From assembly GCF_030316855.1 (NCBI RefSeq), contig NZ_JASZYR010000001.1:1240001-1304000 (forward strand): a DNA stretch of 64,000 bases. Reading direction: 5' to 3'. Shown piece after piece: positions 32,047 to 43,263 of the stretch. A program made the translations under genes and the position numbers. The DNA is from Variovorax sp. J22P240 (lineage in GTDB: Bacteria > Pseudomonadota > Gammaproteobacteria > Burkholderiales > Burkholderiaceae_C). The notes under the pieces are model-generated. The model was not told the origin of the DNA. It did not search any database and saw only the letters and a program-made list of their open reading frames with translations. Numbering within the stretch: the stretch's first letter is position 1; each line of letters begins with the position of its first letter.

Positions 32047-32744
32047 GGTGAGATCCGCGTTTCGATGGTGGTCACTTGAACCACCATGGATTCCGCCACC
32101 ATGGCGGGTTCAGCCTGGCCCGCCATCCTGGAAAGAGCCGCCGCCACGGGACTGAAGGATTTGCGATGGTGCACGCAGGCGCCATGGCGCAGCAGCGCTT
32201 CGAGATGCTCGGGTGTGCCATAGCCCTTGTGCCCGGCAAAGCCGTAATGCGGAAATTCGACGTGCAACTGCTCACACAGCCTATCCCGATGCACTTTCGC
32301 CAGGATCGAAGCGGCGGAAATCGCCTTGATGCGGGCATCGCCTTTGACGATGGCCTCCGCCAGCACGTCGAGCGTCGGCAGCCGGTTGCCGTCGACCAGC
32401 ACTTTGGCCGGCTTCAGGCGCAGGCCTTCGACCGCGCGCCGCATGGCCAGCATCGTGGCCTGGAGGATGTTGTGGGTGTCGATCTCCTCGACGCTCGCCT
32501 GCGCGACCGAGCAGCACAGGGCCTTAGCCAGAATTTGGTCATTGAGGCGTTCGCGCTGCAGCGCAGTCAGCGTCTTCGAATCGGCAAGCCCGCGGATGGG
32601 TCGCTGGTCGTCCAGGATCACGGCCGCGGCGACGACCGGCCCCGCCAGCGGCCCGCGACCGGCTTCGTCGACTCCGGCCACCAAACCAGGCGCGTCCCAC
32701 ACGAGCGTTGCCTGTTCAGCCTTCAAGAACTTTCTGGATCGCAT
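32043..32744 (-). CDS. rnhB: Ribonuclease HII
   Basis: Removes ribonucleotides from RNA-DNA hybrids. Start ATG 32744 ([17 protein letters not shown]). The 233-residue protein has the type-2 RNase H motif [19 protein letters not shown] with the catalytic Asp-Glu pair, [19 protein letters not shown] and [15 protein letters not shown]. The start lies inside the 3' end of lpxB (28-bp overlap), and the lpxB-rnhB order is widely conserved. A longer start at 32783 would deepen the overlap without added conservation. Confidence 0.95.
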   Translation of the reverse strand: MRSRKFLKAEQATLVWDAPGLVAGVDEAGRGPLAGPVVAAAVILDDQRPIRGLADSKTLTALQRERLNDQILAKALCCSVAQASVEEIDTHNILQATMLAMRRAVEGLRLKPAKVLVDGNRLPTLDVLAEAIVKGDARIKAISAASILAKVHRDRLCEQLHVEFPHYGFAGHKGYGTPEHLEALLRHGACVHHRKSFSPVAAALSRMAGQAEPAMVAESMVVQVTTIETRISP

Positions 32745-33864
32745 CGGCGCACAGTGTCGGCGTATCGCGCAGCAATTCGGCATGCAGCGCGCAAAAACGT
32801 TGTTGCAAGGCGTGAACCCTGTCGGGAGCGGCGAGCCACTCCAGGGTGGCGTCGGCGAGCGCTTGTGGCGTCGCAGCGTCCTGGAGCACCTCAGGAACGA
32901 CGAACTCGCCGGAGAGGATGTTCGGCAAGCCGACCCAGGGCTGGAGTTGCTTGTGGCGCATCACCAGATTCCAGGTCAGCGAATTCATGTGGTACGAGAT
33001 GACCATCGGCCGCTTGAAGAGCGCCGCCTCCAGTGTGGCAGTGCCGCTTGCGATCAGGGTGACATCGCAGGCGGCCAGCGCGGCGTGCGACCGGCCATCG
33101 AGCAAGGTCACGCGCCCGGTCATGCCTGCGGCCTCCAGCGCCTGTTCCACGTCAGCGCGGAGATTCGGCAGCACCGGCGCGATGAACTGGAGCGACGGCT
33201 GCGCCTTCAGCATCAGTGCCGCCGCCGCAAAGAACCTTGAAGCGATATGCCGCACCTCGGAGCGCCGGCTGCCGGGGAGCAGCGCCACGACCGTGGCGTC
33301 GCCGTCGATGCCCAGCGCCACGCGGGCGGCAGCCTGGTCCGGCACCATCGGGATCACGTTGGCCAGCGGGTGGCCGACATAGCTGGCCGCGACGCCGTGC
33401 TTTGCCAGCAATTCGGGCTCGAAGGGGAAGATGCACAGCACGTGATCGGCCGCTGCGCGCAGCTTTTCGACGCGCTCCGGACGCCAAGCCCAGATGGAAG
33501 GACAGACGAAATGAGCCGTCCTGATGCCGCGGCTTCGCAGGCCGGCCTCGAGATCCAGGTTGAAATCGGGCGCATCGACGCCGATGAAGATGTCCGGCGA
33601 CTCGCGAAGAAGCCGCGCCTTCAACTGCCGCCGGATGCCCGCAATCTCCGCGTAGTGCCGCAGCACCTCGACGTAGCCACGCACCGCGAGCTTCTCTTGC
33701 GGCCACCAGCTTTCGAAGCCGCGAGAAAGCATCTGGGGTCCGCCGATGCCTGCGGCCTTCATGGTGGGCCAACGCGCCTGCAGCCCGTCGAGCATCAAGC
33801 CCGCGAGCAGGTCGCCCGAAGCCTCGCCGGCGACCAGCGAAAACTGCCGCTGCGTTTCAGACAT
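32716..33864 (-). CDS. lpxB: Lipid-A-disaccharide synthase
   Basis: A GT19 glycosyltransferase at the inner membrane that joins UDP-diacylglucosamine and lipid X. The 382-residue protein begins [21 protein letters not shown], contains [11 protein letters not shown] and [14 protein letters not shown], and has the C-terminal donor site [19 protein letters not shown]. It follows lpxA by 8 bp and overlaps rnhB. Confidence 0.97.
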   Translation of the reverse strand: MSETQRQFSLVAGEASGDLLAGLMLDGLQARWPTMKAAGIGGPQMLSRGFESWWPQEKLAVRGYVEVLRHYAEIAGIRRQLKARLLRESPDIFIGVDAPDFNLDLEAGLRSRGIRTAHFVCPSIWAWRPERVEKLRAAADHVLCIFPFEPELLAKHGVAASYVGHPLANVIPMVPDQAAARVALGIDGDATVVALLPGSRRSEVRHIASRFFAAAALMLKAQPSLQFIAPVLPNLRADVEQALEAAGMTGRVTLLDGRSHAALAACDVTLIASGTATLEAALFKRPMVISYHMNSLTWNLVMRHKQLQPWVGLPNILSGEFVVPEVLQDAATPQALADATLEWLAAPDRVHALQQRFCALHAELLRDTPTLCADAIQKVLEG

Positions 33865-33872
33865 GGGGCAAC

Positions 33873-34661
33873 TCAGCGCGCAATGCCGCGCGTGGCACTG
33901 GCGAGAAATTCACTCATCATCGCGACGTCAGCCGCCGATTCGGGCACTTCGGCAGCGAGTGCCTTGATCGCAGTACGAGCCTCGTCCAGCGTCTTGCCCT
34001 GGCGGTACAAGAGCCGGTGCATCTGCTTCACAGCCGCAATCCGTGCCGGCGAGAACTCGCGTCGCCGCAAGCCGACTAGGTTGAATCCGCGCACCGCGAG
34101 AGGATTGCCGTCCACCAACATGAAGGGCGGTACGTCCTGCGAGACCGCGCTGGCAAAACCGAGCATGGCATGGGCGCCGACCGACACGAATTGGTGGATG
34201 CCGGTCAGCCCGCCCACTGTCACCCAGTCTGCCAGGTGCACATGGCCGGCCAGCGTCGTGTTGTTGGCCAGCGTGGTGTGGTCATCGACGCGGCAGTCGT
34301 GCGCGATGTGCGTGTAGGCCATGATCCAGTTGTCGTTGCCCACCCGCGTGACACCGCCCGCGCCGGGCACGCCGATATTGAAGGTGCAGAACTCGCGGAT
34401 CGTGTTGCGATCGCCGATCACCAGCTTGGTGGGCTCGCCGGCGTACTTTTTGTCCTGCGGCACCGCACCCAGCGATGCGAATTGGAATATCCGGTTGTCG
34501 CGCCCGATGGTGGTCCTGCCCTCGATCACGCAGTGCGCGCCAATCGTGGTGCCGACGCCGACCCGAACGTGCGGGCCGATCACGGCATAGGGACCGACAC
34601 TCACCGTCGGGTCGAGTTCGGCCTGGGGGTCGACGATGGCCGTCGAATGAATCAGGGTCAT
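33873..34661 (-). CDS. lpxA: UDP-N-acetylglucosamine acyltransferase
   Basis: First enzyme of lipid A synthesis: transfers a 3-hydroxyacyl chain from ACP to UDP-GlcNAc. The 262-residue protein forms a left-handed beta-helix of hexapeptide repeats ([20 protein letters not shown] onwards), with [12 protein letters not shown] carrying the catalytic His and [12 protein letters not shown] later; a C-terminal helical domain follows. It lies 10 bp after fabZ. Confidence 0.97.
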   Translation of the reverse strand: MTLIHSTAIVDPQAELDPTVSVGPYAVIGPHVRVGVGTTIGAHCVIEGRTTIGRDNRIFQFASLGAVPQDKKYAGEPTKLVIGDRNTIREFCTFNIGVPGAGGVTRVGNDNWIMAYTHIAHDCRVDDHTTLANNTTLAGHVHLADWVTVGGLTGIHQFVSVGAHAMLGFASAVSQDVPPFMLVDGNPLAVRGFNLVGLRRREFSPARIAAVKQMHRLLYRQGKTLDEARTAIKALAAEVPESAADVAMMSEFLASATRGIAR

Positions 34662-34671
34662 GCCAGCAGGT

Positions 34672-35121
34672 TCAGTTGATCTGGCGCATGGCGCACATCA
34701 ACGTGGCTTCGCAGGCCAGTTCGGCGCCCACCAGCGCGCGCCCCTTGAACTTGGAAATGCCAGCCTTCATGCGCTCGATCTCGACTTCGAGCGTCAGCTG
34801 GTCGCCGGGTTCGACCGGCCGCTTGAAGCGCGCCCCGTCGATGGCTGCAAAGTAGTAGATGGTGTTGTCGTCCGGAACGATGTCCAGCGAACGGAAGGAC
34901 AGGAGCGCGGCCGCCTGCGCCATCGCTTCGAGCATCAGGACGCCCGGCATGACCGGGCGATGCGGGAAATGGCCATTGAAGAACGGCTCATTCATCGTCA
35001 CGTTCTTGATCGCGGTAATGCGCTTGCCTTTTTCCATATCCAGCACTCGGTCCACCAGAAGGAACGGATAACGATGAGGCAGCAGCTTCAGGATTTGATG
35101 GATATCGAGCGTGGTCGTCAT
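34672..35121 (-). CDS. fabZ: 3-hydroxyacyl-ACP dehydratase FabZ
   Basis: Dehydrates 3-hydroxyacyl-ACP in fatty-acid elongation and competes with LpxA/LpxD for the same substrate. The 149-residue hotdog-fold protein has active-site His51 and Glu65 in [20 protein letters not shown]. The ATG at 35121 overlaps the lpxD stop by 4 bp. Normal family length. Confidence 0.97.
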   Translation of the reverse strand: MTTTLDIHQILKLLPHRYPFLLVDRVLDMEKGKRITAIKNVTMNEPFFNGHFPHRPVMPGVLMLEAMAQAAALLSFRSLDIVPDDNTIYYFAAIDGARFKRPVEPGDQLTLEVEIERMKAGISKFKGRALVGAELACEATLMCAMRQIN

Positions 35122-36104
35122 GATTTCTTGTCCTGCATTGTCATTTTCTCCAGCGCCTTCAGGCGCTCGCGAAGACCGTGCAGTTGCTTGAGCGTGGCTG
35201 CATTCTTTTCCCAGGCGGCATTGTCGTCGATGGGAAACACGCCAGTGTAGTGGCCAGGTTTGTGAATGGAACGGGTGACCAGGGAGGTGGATGAAATGTG
35301 CACGTGGTCGGCAATCGTTAAATGGCCCAAGACCCCTGCGCGGCCGCCGAATGTGCAATACGCGCCAATCGTCGCGCTGCCCGCAACGGCTACGCAACCC
35401 GCCATTGCGGTGTGCTTGCCGATGCGCACGTTGTGGCCGATCTGGATGAGATTGTCGAGCTTGACGCCGTCTTCGATCACGGTGTCGTCCAGAGCGCCGC
35501 GATCGATGCAGGTGTTGGCCCCGATCTCGACGTCGTCGCCGATGCGCACGCCGCCGAGTTGCTCGATCTTGACCCAAGCGCCTTCATGCGGCGCGAGCCC
35601 GAAACCATCGGCGCCGATCACGACGCCGGGATGCAGCAGGCAGCGTGCGCCGATGACGCAGTCTTCACTAACCGTCACGCCCGATTTCAGGACTGTGTCG
35701 GCGCCGATGCGCACTCCGCGCTCGATGACGCACAGGGCTCCAATGCGGGCAGTCGGATCGATCGAAGCGTCCGGATCGATCACGGCGCTGGGGTGGATCC
35801 GGGCCGCTTCAGGCTTGGCATGGGCCTTCTTCCAGAGCTGTGTCAGCCGGGCGAAGTACAGATAGGGATCGGGCGCAACGATGAACGCGCCGCGTTCGGC
35901 CGCAGCTTCCCGCATTGCCAACGACACGATGACGCAACCCGCCCGCGACTCCGCGAGTTCCTTGCGGTATTTCGGATTGCTCAGGAAGCTGATCGAATCA
36001 GGCTGCGCCGTCGAAAGCGGCGCCAGCCGCTCGATCGACAAAGCGGCGTCGCCCTGAAGCTCGCCCCCGAGGGCCTCGATGATTGCGCCTAGCCGCAGTG
36101 CCAC
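35118..36104 (-). CDS. lpxD: UDP-3-O-(3-hydroxyacyl)glucosamine N-acyltransferase
   Basis: Third enzyme of lipid A synthesis, adding the N-linked acyl chain. The 328-residue protein has an N-terminal uridine-binding domain ([21 protein letters not shown] split over the motif), a hexapeptide beta-helix (about 110-290), with [14 protein letters not shown] carrying the catalytic His, and a C-terminal helix. It starts at GTG 36104, 14 bp after skp, and overlaps fabZ. Confidence 0.97.
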   Translation of the reverse strand: MALRLGAIIEALGGELQGDAALSIERLAPLSTAQPDSISFLSNPKYRKELAESRAGCVIVSLAMREAAAERGAFIVAPDPYLYFARLTQLWKKAHAKPEAARIHPSAVIDPDASIDPTARIGALCVIERGVRIGADTVLKSGVTVSEDCVIGARCLLHPGVVIGADGFGLAPHEGAWVKIEQLGGVRIGDDVEIGANTCIDRGALDDTVIEDGVKLDNLIQIGHNVRIGKHTAMAGCVAVAGSATIGAYCTFGGRAGVLGHLTIADHVHISSTSLVTRSIHKPGHYTGVFPIDDNAAWEKNAATLKQLHGLRERLKALEKMTMQDKKS

Positions 36105-36118
36105 GCCGATTTGCGGCG

Positions 36119-36649
36119 CTACTTGCCGCCGGCAGAAGTCGACGCGTTCAGCGCCTTGATCACCTTCTCGGTGATGTCATGCTTGGGGTTGATGTAGATC
36201 GCTTCCTGCAGGATCGCGTCGTACTTTTCAGCCTCAGCCACTTGCTTGACCACACGGTTCGCACGCTCGTAGACCTGCTGGAGCTCTTCGTTCTTGCGTG
36301 CGTTCAGGTCTTCCTGGAACTCCCGGCGACGGCGCTGGAATTCACGATCCTGGTCGACCAGGGCGCGCTGGCGTGCGACGCGCTGGGTTTCGGAAAGGGT
36401 GGGCGCCTCGCGCTCGAACCGCTCGGAAGCAGCCTTCAATGCCTCGCCCAGCGCCGTCAGATCCTTCTCGCGCTTGAGGAACTCGGCCTCCAGCTTGGCC
36501 TGAGCAGCCTTCGCGGGCTGGGCTTCACGCAATACGCGATCCGGATTGACGAAGCCGATGCGGAAGGTTTCCTGCGCATGGACGGGCGCACCCGCAGCCA
36601 TGAACGCGGGAATCAGCAACGCACCGGCGACGCGGAGCAATGGGGTCAT
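36119..36649 (-). CDS. skp: OmpH/Skp family periplasmic chaperone
   Basis: A periplasmic holdase that escorts outer-membrane proteins to the BAM complex. The 176-residue protein has a signal peptide ([20 protein letters not shown], cleavage near VHA-QE), a short beta core starting [14 protein letters not shown], and a long charged coiled coil rich in Arg/Glu/Gln (about 45-140). The start overlaps the bamA stop by one base. The bamA-skp-lpxD order is the conserved one. Confidence 0.95.
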   Translation of the reverse strand: MTPLLRVAGALLIPAFMAAGAPVHAQETFRIGFVNPDRVLREAQPAKAAQAKLEAEFLKREKDLTALGEALKAASERFEREAPTLSETQRVARQRALVDQDREFQRRRREFQEDLNARKNEELQQVYERANRVVKQVAEAEKYDAILQEAIYINPKHDITEKVIKALNASTSAGGK

Positions 36650-39060
36650 TAGAACGTGGTTCCGATCTGGAATTGCAGGCGTTGGATTCTATCCTTCGTG
36701 ATCGGACTCAGCGGATCGCTGAAGTCTTCCTTCTGGTAGACGACCGGGAAAGCATAGGCCAGGCGCAGCGGCCCCAGCGGCGAAATCCAGCTGATACCGA
36801 TGCCGACGGAGGCCCGCAGCTTCTTGATCGCATCCCACTGCTTGTCGGTCGAGAAGGTATCGCGGTCTGCCCACACGTTGCCGACGTCGAAGAAGCCGTA
36901 GAGGCGAAGCGTCCGGTCATTGCCGGCACCGGGGAACGGCGTGCTCACCTCGGCGTTGAATACGGCCTTCTTCGTGCCACCGATGGCGGCGCCCTCGGTC
37001 TGCCCCAGCAGCGGAATGTCACGCGGACCGAGCGAGTTCTGCTCGAAGCCACGCACCGAACCCAGACCACCGGCATAGAAGTTCTTGAAGATCGGGTACG
37101 GCTTGTCGCCGTAGGCCTTGGCATAGCCCACTTCGCTATTGATCGCGAAGGTGTACTGCTTATTGATGGGGAAGAACTGCTGGTACTGGTAACTACCCTT
37201 GTAGTACTTCATGTCCCCGCCCACCCCGACTTCGAGGTTGGCACGTTGCAGACGCCCACGGGTCGGGATCAGCGCACTGTCGCGATCGTCGCGCGACCAT
37301 CCGACGGACAGGGGAACGCCCCACACCGAATCGTCCTGGCAGGCGACCAACCCCAGTTCATTGGTGTTGCAATTGAAATACCTGCGGTAGGACTCCGGCG
37401 TCAGTCCGGAGATATTGCTGCCGGGACTGAAGCTGTAGCGCTCGAGACCGGCACCAAAGAAGACCGTGTCCACTTCGCTGAACGGAACGCCGAAACGAAT
37501 GGTGCCGCCTTCGTTGACGAGCTTGTAGTCGCCGTCGACGGTGTAATACGGCCGCGTGGTCGTGCTGTAGATGCTGAAGCTACGCGAGATGCCCTCTTTC
37601 GTGAAATAGGGATCCGTGGTGGTCAGCGAGAGCGTGCGGTTGTATTTGCTGGTGTTGACCTGCACCCCGAGGTAGTTGCCCGAGCCGAACACGTTCTCCT
37701 GCGAAATGCCGAAGGTCAGGCTCACCTTGTCGGCACTGGAGAAACCGGCGCCCAGTTGAAGCGATCCGGTCGGCTTTTCCGTCACATTGACGGAGAGGTC
37801 GACCTGGTCCGGCGTGCCAGGCACTTCCTGCGTATCGACATTCACTTCCGTGAAGAAGCCGAGCCGGTCGACGCGATCGCGGGAGAGCTTGATCTTGTCT
37901 CCGTCGTACCAGGCGGCCTCGTACTGGCGGAACTCGCGCCGGATCACTTCGTCGCGCGTGCGGTTGTTTCCGCCGACCGCGATGCGCCGCACGTACACGC
38001 GACGGCCGGGGTCCCCGCTGATGGTCAGCGCAACGCGATTGTTGACGCGATCGACTTCCGTATCGACCGCCACGCGCGCAAAGGCAAAGCCGAAGGAGCC
38101 GAAATAGTCGGTGAAGGCGCGAATCGTCTCCGTAACCTGTTCGCCGTTGTAGGGCTCGCCCGGCTGGATCGTCACGAGCGACTTGAACTCGTCTTCGCGC
38201 CCCAGGAAATTGCCGTTGAGCTTGACGCCCGAGACCACGAACTTCTCGCCTTCGGTGATGTTCACGGTCACGGAGAGGTCTTGCCGGTCCGGCGAGATGG
38301 CGACTTGCGTCGAGTCGATGTGGAACTCGAGATAGCCGCGCGTGAGGTAGTACGAGCGCAGCGTCTCCAGGTCGGCATTGAGCTTGGCGCGCGAATACTG
38401 GTTGGACTTGGTGTACCAGCTGAGCCAGCCGCCGCTGTCCTGGTCGAAGAGGCTGAGTAGCGTGGACTCGCTGAAGTCCTTGTTGCCGGCGATGTGGACC
38501 TCACGAATGCGCGCAGCCTCGCCTTCCGTCACGGTGAAAGTCAGATTGACCCGGTTGCGCTCGATCGGGGTCACGGTGGTCACGACCTGTGCGTTGTACA
38601 GGCTGCGGCTCACGTACTGGCGCTTGAGTTCCTGCTCGGCGCGGTCGGCCAGGGCCTTGTCGTAAGGCCGGCCGTCGGCGAGGCCGACTTCACGCAATGC
38701 CTTCTGCAGCACCGCCTTGTCGAATTCCTTGGTGCCGACGAAGTCCACGTCGGCGACGGTCGGCCGCTCCTCGACGATCACCACCAGCACATTGCCGTTG
38801 ACGTCGATGCGCACATCCTTGAAAAGTCCCAGATCGAACAGTGCCCGGATCGCTGCCGATCCGCGCTCGTCGCTGTAGGTGTCACCCACACGGAAAGGCA
38901 GCGAGGCGAAGATCGTTCCCGGCTCCACGCGCTGAAGGCCTTCGACGCGGATGTCGCGCACCGTGAAAGGCTCGACGGCCCAGGCTGCCGTGGCTGCAAG
39001 TGCGCTAACCACCACCGCGGCGACGCTGCGCAGTCGAAAGCGACTGAATGTTGTGTTCAT
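36649..39060 (-). CDS. bamA: Outer-membrane protein assembly factor BamA
   Basis: Core of the BAM complex that inserts beta-barrel proteins into the outer membrane. The 803-residue protein has a signal peptide (VAAVVVSALAATAAWA), then five POTRA domains starting FTVRDIRVEGLQRVEPGTIF, and a C-terminal 16-stranded barrel with the VRGFEQNSLGPRD lid-loop motif and a terminal QFQIGTTF ending in Phe. It follows rseP by 39 bp. An open frame of similar length on the opposite strand is a shadow. Confidence 0.98.
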   Translation of the reverse strand: MNTTFSRFRLRSVAAVVVSALAATAAWAVEPFTVRDIRVEGLQRVEPGTIFASLPFRVGDTYSDERGSAAIRALFDLGLFKDVRIDVNGNVLVVIVEERPTVADVDFVGTKEFDKAVLQKALREVGLADGRPYDKALADRAEQELKRQYVSRSLYNAQVVTTVTPIERNRVNLTFTVTEGEAARIREVHIAGNKDFSESTLLSLFDQDSGGWLSWYTKSNQYSRAKLNADLETLRSYYLTRGYLEFHIDSTQVAISPDRQDLSVTVNITEGEKFVVSGVKLNGNFLGREDEFKSLVTIQPGEPYNGEQVTETIRAFTDYFGSFGFAFARVAVDTEVDRVNNRVALTISGDPGRRVYVRRIAVGGNNRTRDEVIRREFRQYEAAWYDGDKIKLSRDRVDRLGFFTEVNVDTQEVPGTPDQVDLSVNVTEKPTGSLQLGAGFSSADKVSLTFGISQENVFGSGNYLGVQVNTSKYNRTLSLTTTDPYFTKEGISRSFSIYSTTTRPYYTVDGDYKLVNEGGTIRFGVPFSEVDTVFFGAGLERYSFSPGSNISGLTPESYRRYFNCNTNELGLVACQDDSVWGVPLSVGWSRDDRDSALIPTRGRLQRANLEVGVGGDMKYYKGSYQYQQFFPINKQYTFAINSEVGYAKAYGDKPYPIFKNFYAGGLGSVRGFEQNSLGPRDIPLLGQTEGAAIGGTKKAVFNAEVSTPFPGAGNDRTLRLYGFFDVGNVWADRDTFSTDKQWDAIKKLRASVGIGISWISPLGPLRLAYAFPVVYQKEDFSDPLSPITKDRIQRLQFQIGTTF

Positions 39061-39099
39061 CTGTGAAATTGCACCGGCGCGGAAGGGGCCGGCAGAAAG

Positions 39100-40470
39100 T
39101 TAACCAAAGAGCCGCGTGACGTCGTTGAAGAGTGCGATCGACATCATGACCAGCAGCAGCGCGACACCGCCGCGCTGAAGCCTTTCCATCCAAGCGTCGG
39201 AGACGCTCTTGCCGGTCAGGCCCTCCCAAAGATAATACATCAGGTGTCCTCCATCGAGGACCGGCAGCGGCATGAGGTTCAGCACGCCCAGGCTCACACT
39301 GATGAGTGCCAGGAACACCAGGTATTGGGTGATACCCATGCTCGCGGACTTGCCCGCATAGTCGGCAATCGTCAGTGGTCCACTCAGGTTCTTGAGCGAA
39401 GCCTCGCCGATCAGCATCTTGCCCATCATGCGTACGGTGAGCGCCGACACTTCCCAGGTCCTGACCACGCCGCGCCACGCGCCTTCGACGAACCCCTGCC
39501 GAACCAGCACCATCTCGGGCGGTGCCCCGACGTAGGCGCCGATGCGCCCGACCTTGTTCGCGCCTTCATCGCGCACATCCGGCGTGAGTTCGATGCCGAC
39601 CGTCTGGCCGCCTCGCTCAACTTGCCATGACTGCGTGAGCGGCTGCCCGCCATCGACCGATGCGCGGATCACTTCGCGCAATTGCTGGCCATCGACGATG
39701 GCCGTGTTGCCAACCGAACGCACGAGGTCGCCGGCGCGCAGGCCGGAACGCTCCGCCGCGCCCTCAGGCATCACCTCGCCGATCTCGGGACGCGTCAGCG
39801 GCGTGATGAGCCCGATCTTCCGGAACATCTGCGCATCGGCGTCCTTGGCTTCGATGCGGCTCAACGGCAAGACAACTTCTCGAGTGGGCCGACCACCCTC
39901 GCCCGCAATCTCCAATGTGAGGTCGCGTCCATCGAGGGCGCCGCGCGTCATGCGCCAGCGCAGGTCCTCGAAAGACTCCACCGGCTCCAATTCGCCACCA
40001 AAGCCCGCACGCGTGATGTGCTCACCACCGCTGAGGCCTGCGCGTTCAGCCAGGGAGGCCGCCACCGGTCGCGCGAGCTTGGCGACAGGCTCCTGGACTC
40101 CGATCCAATTGACGACGGTGTAGAGCAATACCGCCAGCAACAGGTTCGCAATCGGGCCGGCTGCGACGATGGCCGCACGGGAACGCAGGGGCTGGGTATT
40201 GAACGCGCGATGGCGCTCTTCCGGCGCGACCGGACCCTCGCGCTCGTCGAGCATCTTCACGTAGCCGCCGAGCGGGAAGGCGCCGATGACGAACTCGGTG
40301 CTCTGTCCCGGGTGCTGGCGCTTCGGCTGCCAACGATAGAGGGTCTTGCCGAAGCCGACCGAGAAGCGCAGAACCTTCACGCCGCACGCCACGGCAACCC
40401 GATAGTGGCCGTACTCATGCACGGCGATCAGCAATCCGAGCGCAACGATGAAGGCAACGACTGTGAGCAT
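39100..40470 (-). CDS. rseP: RIP metalloprotease RseP
   Basis: A site-2 intramembrane protease that cleaves anti-sigma factors such as RseA in the envelope stress response and removes signal-peptide remnants. The 456-residue protein has its zinc motif H18-E-Y-G-H22 in the first helix, two PDZ domains in the periplasm (the second around GLRAGDLVRSVGNTAI), and the third zinc ligand in MPLPVLDGGHLMYYL. It lies 23 bp after dxr and just before bamA, the standard order. Confidence 0.96.
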   Translation of the reverse strand: MLTVVAFIVALGLLIAVHEYGHYRVAVACGVKVLRFSVGFGKTLYRWQPKRQHPGQSTEFVIGAFPLGGYVKMLDEREGPVAPEERHRAFNTQPLRSRAAIVAAGPIANLLLAVLLYTVVNWIGVQEPVAKLARPVAASLAERAGLSGGEHITRAGFGGELEPVESFEDLRWRMTRGALDGRDLTLEIAGEGGRPTREVVLPLSRIEAKDADAQMFRKIGLITPLTRPEIGEVMPEGAAERSGLRAGDLVRSVGNTAIVDGQQLREVIRASVDGGQPLTQSWQVERGGQTVGIELTPDVRDEGANKVGRIGAYVGAPPEMVLVRQGFVEGAWRGVVRTWEVSALTVRMMGKMLIGEASLKNLSGPLTIADYAGKSASMGITQYLVFLALISVSLGVLNLMPLPVLDGGHLMYYLWEGLTGKSVSDAWMERLQRGGVALLLVMMSIALFNDVTRLFG

Positions 40471-40493
40471 CGGATGTTCCGGAAGTTGAGGCG

Positions 40494-41681
40494 TCAGGCC
40501 GCGAAGCGAAGCGCCGCCGCGTTGGCGGCCGCACGGGCGCTGGCGTCCAAGGCCAGCAAGTCCGCAAGCGATTCCGGATTGGAGGGATGCACAAGCTCCA
40601 AAGTTTCCATGTTGACCGCATGAATGCGATCGAAGCGCAGGCGACGATCCAGAAAGGCCTCGACGGCCACTTCATTGGCGGCGTTCAATACCGCGGTGGT
40701 TCCCGACGCGGCGCGCAACGCGTGCCACGCGAGTCCGAGCCCGGGGAAAAGCGCGGCGTTCGGCGCGCCGAACGTCAATGAGGCCATCTGGCTGAAGTCG
40801 AGCCGGCCGGCACCACTGTCGATTCGCTCGGGCCATGCCAGCCCGACGGCGATGGGCACCCTCATGTCGGGTGTGCCCAGTTGCGCGATCACGGAGGCAT
40901 CGGTGAACTGAACCATCGAATGAACCACGCTTTGGGGGTGGATCACGACCTCGATCTGCTCGGGCCGGACGCCGAACAGGTGGCGAGCCTCGATCACTTC
41001 GAGGGCCTTGTTCATCATGGTGGCGGAATCCACCGAGATCTTGCGGCCCATGACCCAGTTGGGGTGGGCGCAGGCTTGCTCGGGCGTGACGGTCGCCAGT
41101 GTTTCCGGAGCGCGGGTGCGAAACGGGCCGCCGGAAGCGGTCAGGATGATCTTGTCGATGCGGCGCGACCAGGTCGCGGGATCTTCGGGCAACGACTGGA
41201 AGATGGCCGAGTGCTCGCTGTCGATCGGCAGCAGAGTCGCTCCGCCCTCGCGCACGGTGCGCATGAACAACTCGCCTCCGACGACCAACGCTTCCTTGTT
41301 GGCAAGCAGGAGGCGCTTGCCGGCGCGGGCGGCCGCGAGGCACGGGGCCAGTCCGGCGGCGCCGACGATGGCGGCCATGACCGCGTCGGTCTCTTCGTGC
41401 GAAGCGATGGTCTCGATAGCACCTTCGCCGCCCAGCACTCGCGTGGACAGGCCATTTTGTTTCAGCTTTTCAGCCAGCAACGCGGCGTGCGGGGCGCTGG
41501 CCATGACCGCGAACTTGGGCGAGAAGCGCGCGCACTGGGCGAGCATGTCGTCGACCTTCGTCGCGGCCGACAAGGCGAAGACCTCGAAGCGATCGGGATG
41601 TCGCGCGATCACGTCCAGCGTGCTCACGCCGACGGATCCTGTCGAGCCGAGCACCGTGATGCGTTGTTTGGAAGCGGTCAC
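40494..41681 (-). CDS. dxr: 1-deoxy-D-xylulose 5-phosphate reductoisomerase
   Basis: Converts DXP to MEP with NADPH, the committed step of the MEP isoprenoid pathway; ispF at the right edge acts later in the same pathway. The 395-residue protein has the NADPH motif [17 protein letters not shown] (8-24), [14 protein letters not shown] and [12 protein letters not shown] with metal-binding residues, and [19 protein letters not shown]. The start is GTG 41681, overlapping the cdsA stop (GTGA). Confidence 0.97.
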   Translation of the reverse strand: MTASKQRITVLGSTGSVGVSTLDVIARHPDRFEVFALSAATKVDDMLAQCARFSPKFAVMASAPHAALLAEKLKQNGLSTRVLGGEGAIETIASHEETDAVMAAIVGAAGLAPCLAAARAGKRLLLANKEALVVGGELFMRTVREGGATLLPIDSEHSAIFQSLPEDPATWSRRIDKIILTASGGPFRTRAPETLATVTPEQACAHPNWVMGRKISVDSATMMNKALEVIEARHLFGVRPEQIEVVIHPQSVVHSMVQFTDASVIAQLGTPDMRVPIAVGLAWPERIDSGAGRLDFSQMASLTFGAPNAALFPGLGLAWHALRAASGTTAVLNAANEVAVEAFLDRRLRFDRIHAVNMETLELVHPSNPESLADLLALDASARAAANAAALRFAA

Positions 41682-42523
41682 AAGAAGGCCAGCATCATTG
41701 CAATAGGTAGCGTAGGAAGGAGCGCGTCGATCCTGTCGAGCACACCGCCATGGCCAGGCAACAGGCCGCTGCTGTCCTTGGCGCCCGCGCTGCGCTTGAT
41801 CAGGGATTCGACCAGGTCACCGACCACACTCATGGCTGCGAGAAACACCACGCTGATCAACAGCAGCCACCAGCCGCGCTCGGTCAGCCGCGTATAGAGG
41901 CTCGGGTCGGAAGCCTGCGCCGCCGAATCGGCCCAGACCCACGCGAGCGCGAGGACAACCACGCCGGCCATGCCGCCCCAAACGCCTTCCCAGCTCTTGC
42001 CAGGGCTGATCGTGGGCGCGAGCTTGTTGCGGGTGAACTTGAGACCGAAGGCCCGTCCAGTGAAATACGCGAACACGTCGGCCACCCACACGAGTACCAG
42101 GATCGACAGCAGGAAGTTGATCCCCACCATGCGTGCCTGCACAGCCGCCAGCCACGCCACCCACAGCGCCAGCAAGCCACCGACCAGACGCAGGCCCTTG
42201 GGCACGCGCGGCCAGCCGGGCACGGCGACGCGCAGCAGCGCGGCGCCACCCAGGACCCACGCAGCGCTGGCAACGATCCAGACCGCCAGCAAGGGCACTT
42301 CGAGCAGCCCCACCCACCACGAGAGCGCGCAGAGCAGGACCATTTCAACGCCGAGAAAGAGTGACAGGCGCGGACCGTAGTCATTCAGACGCCCCCATTC
42401 CCAAGCCGCAGCGCCGATCAGCGCCAACATGACCCAGGCGAAAGGCACGTACGAAGGATAGAAGAGCGCGGGCAGCAGGATCGCCAGCAAGACGACCGCA
42501 GTGATGATGCGTTGTTTGAGCAT
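41678..42523 (-). CDS. cdsA: Phosphatidate cytidylyltransferase
   Basis: Makes CDP-diacylglycerol from phosphatidate and CTP at the inner membrane for all phospholipids. Start ATG 42523 ([17 protein letters not shown]). The 281-residue protein has about eight membrane helices and the C-terminal CDS signature [20 protein letters not shown] with its conserved Asp residues. It starts 4 bp after uppS and overlaps dxr by 4 bp. Confidence 0.96.
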   Translation of the reverse strand: MLKQRIITAVVLLAILLPALFYPSYVPFAWVMLALIGAAAWEWGRLNDYGPRLSLFLGVEMVLLCALSWWVGLLEVPLLAVWIVASAAWVLGGAALLRVAVPGWPRVPKGLRLVGGLLALWVAWLAAVQARMVGINFLLSILVLVWVADVFAYFTGRAFGLKFTRNKLAPTISPGKSWEGVWGGMAGVVVLALAWVWADSAAQASDPSLYTRLTERGWWLLLISVVFLAAMSVVGDLVESLIKRSAGAKDSSGLLPGHGGVLDRIDALLPTLPIAMMLAFL

Positions 42524-42527
42524 GCGC

Positions 42528-43262
42528 TCAGGCGACTTGCTGATCGGGCTGCGCGCTGGCCCCGATTTGCGCGGATGTCTGGCCGAACCGACGCTCGCGG
42601 CGCTGGAAGGCGGCAATCGCATCGTCCAGCGCGGCCTCGTCGAATTCAGGCCACAGGCGGTCGCTGAAGAACAACTCGGCGTAGGCGCTCTGCCAGAGAA
42701 GGAAATTCGAAAGCCGCTGCTCGCCGCCGGTGCGAATGAACAGATCGGGATCGGGCACGTGCGACAACGCCATTGCCGCATCGAGATTGGCCTCGGTCAG
42801 CGGCTCGCCGCGCGCAACGATCTGGGCTGCTGCCCTCGCGATATCCCACCGGCCGCCATAGTTGAAGCACACGTTCAGGACGAGCCGGCTGTTGTGCGCC
42901 GTCGCGGCTTCGGCCTGGAGCAGGCCTGCGATGATCTTTTCGGACAATCCGCCGCGCTCGCCGACGAAGTGCAGCCGCACACCGTCCTGGCTCAACTTCG
43001 GCACTTCCCGTCCGAGCGCCCCGACCATCAGGTCCATCAATCCCGATACTTCCTCGATGGGCCGATTCCAATTCTCGGACGAGAAAGCGAACACCGTCAG
43101 GACGCCGACGCCACGTGCCACGCAGGCCTTGACGCAACGCCTCAGGGACTCGACGCCCTGCTTGTGCCCCGCGACGCGAGGAAGGAAGCGACGCGTGGCC
43201 CAGCGCCCATTGCCATCCATGACGATGGCAATGTGGTGGGGAATGGTGCGCGCGGGCTTCAC
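42528..43262 (-). CDS. uppS: Undecaprenyl diphosphate synthase
   Basis: A cis-prenyltransferase making the C55 lipid carrier for peptidoglycan and O-antigen. The 244-residue protein has the catalytic Asp16 in HIAIVMDGNGRWA, TVFAFSSENWNRP, and RTGGEQRLSNFLLWQSAYAE near the C-terminus. The start is GTG 43262, one base after the frr stop. Confidence 0.97.
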   Translation of the reverse strand: MKPARTIPHHIAIVMDGNGRWATRRFLPRVAGHKQGVESLRRCVKACVARGVGVLTVFAFSSENWNRPIEEVSGLMDLMVGALGREVPKLSQDGVRLHFVGERGGLSEKIIAGLLQAEAATAHNSRLVLNVCFNYGGRWDIARAAAQIVARGEPLTEANLDAAMALSHVPDPDLFIRTGGEQRLSNFLLWQSAYAELFFSDRLWPEFDEAALDDAIAAFQRRERRFGQTSAQIGASAQPDQQVA

Positions 43263-43263
43263 G

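Noticed and set aside
36640-38460. 606-residue open frame on the plus strand opposite bamA
   Set aside because: Lies wholly in the complement of bamA; low-complexity Arg/Glu/Val composition and no ribosome site. Shadow frame.
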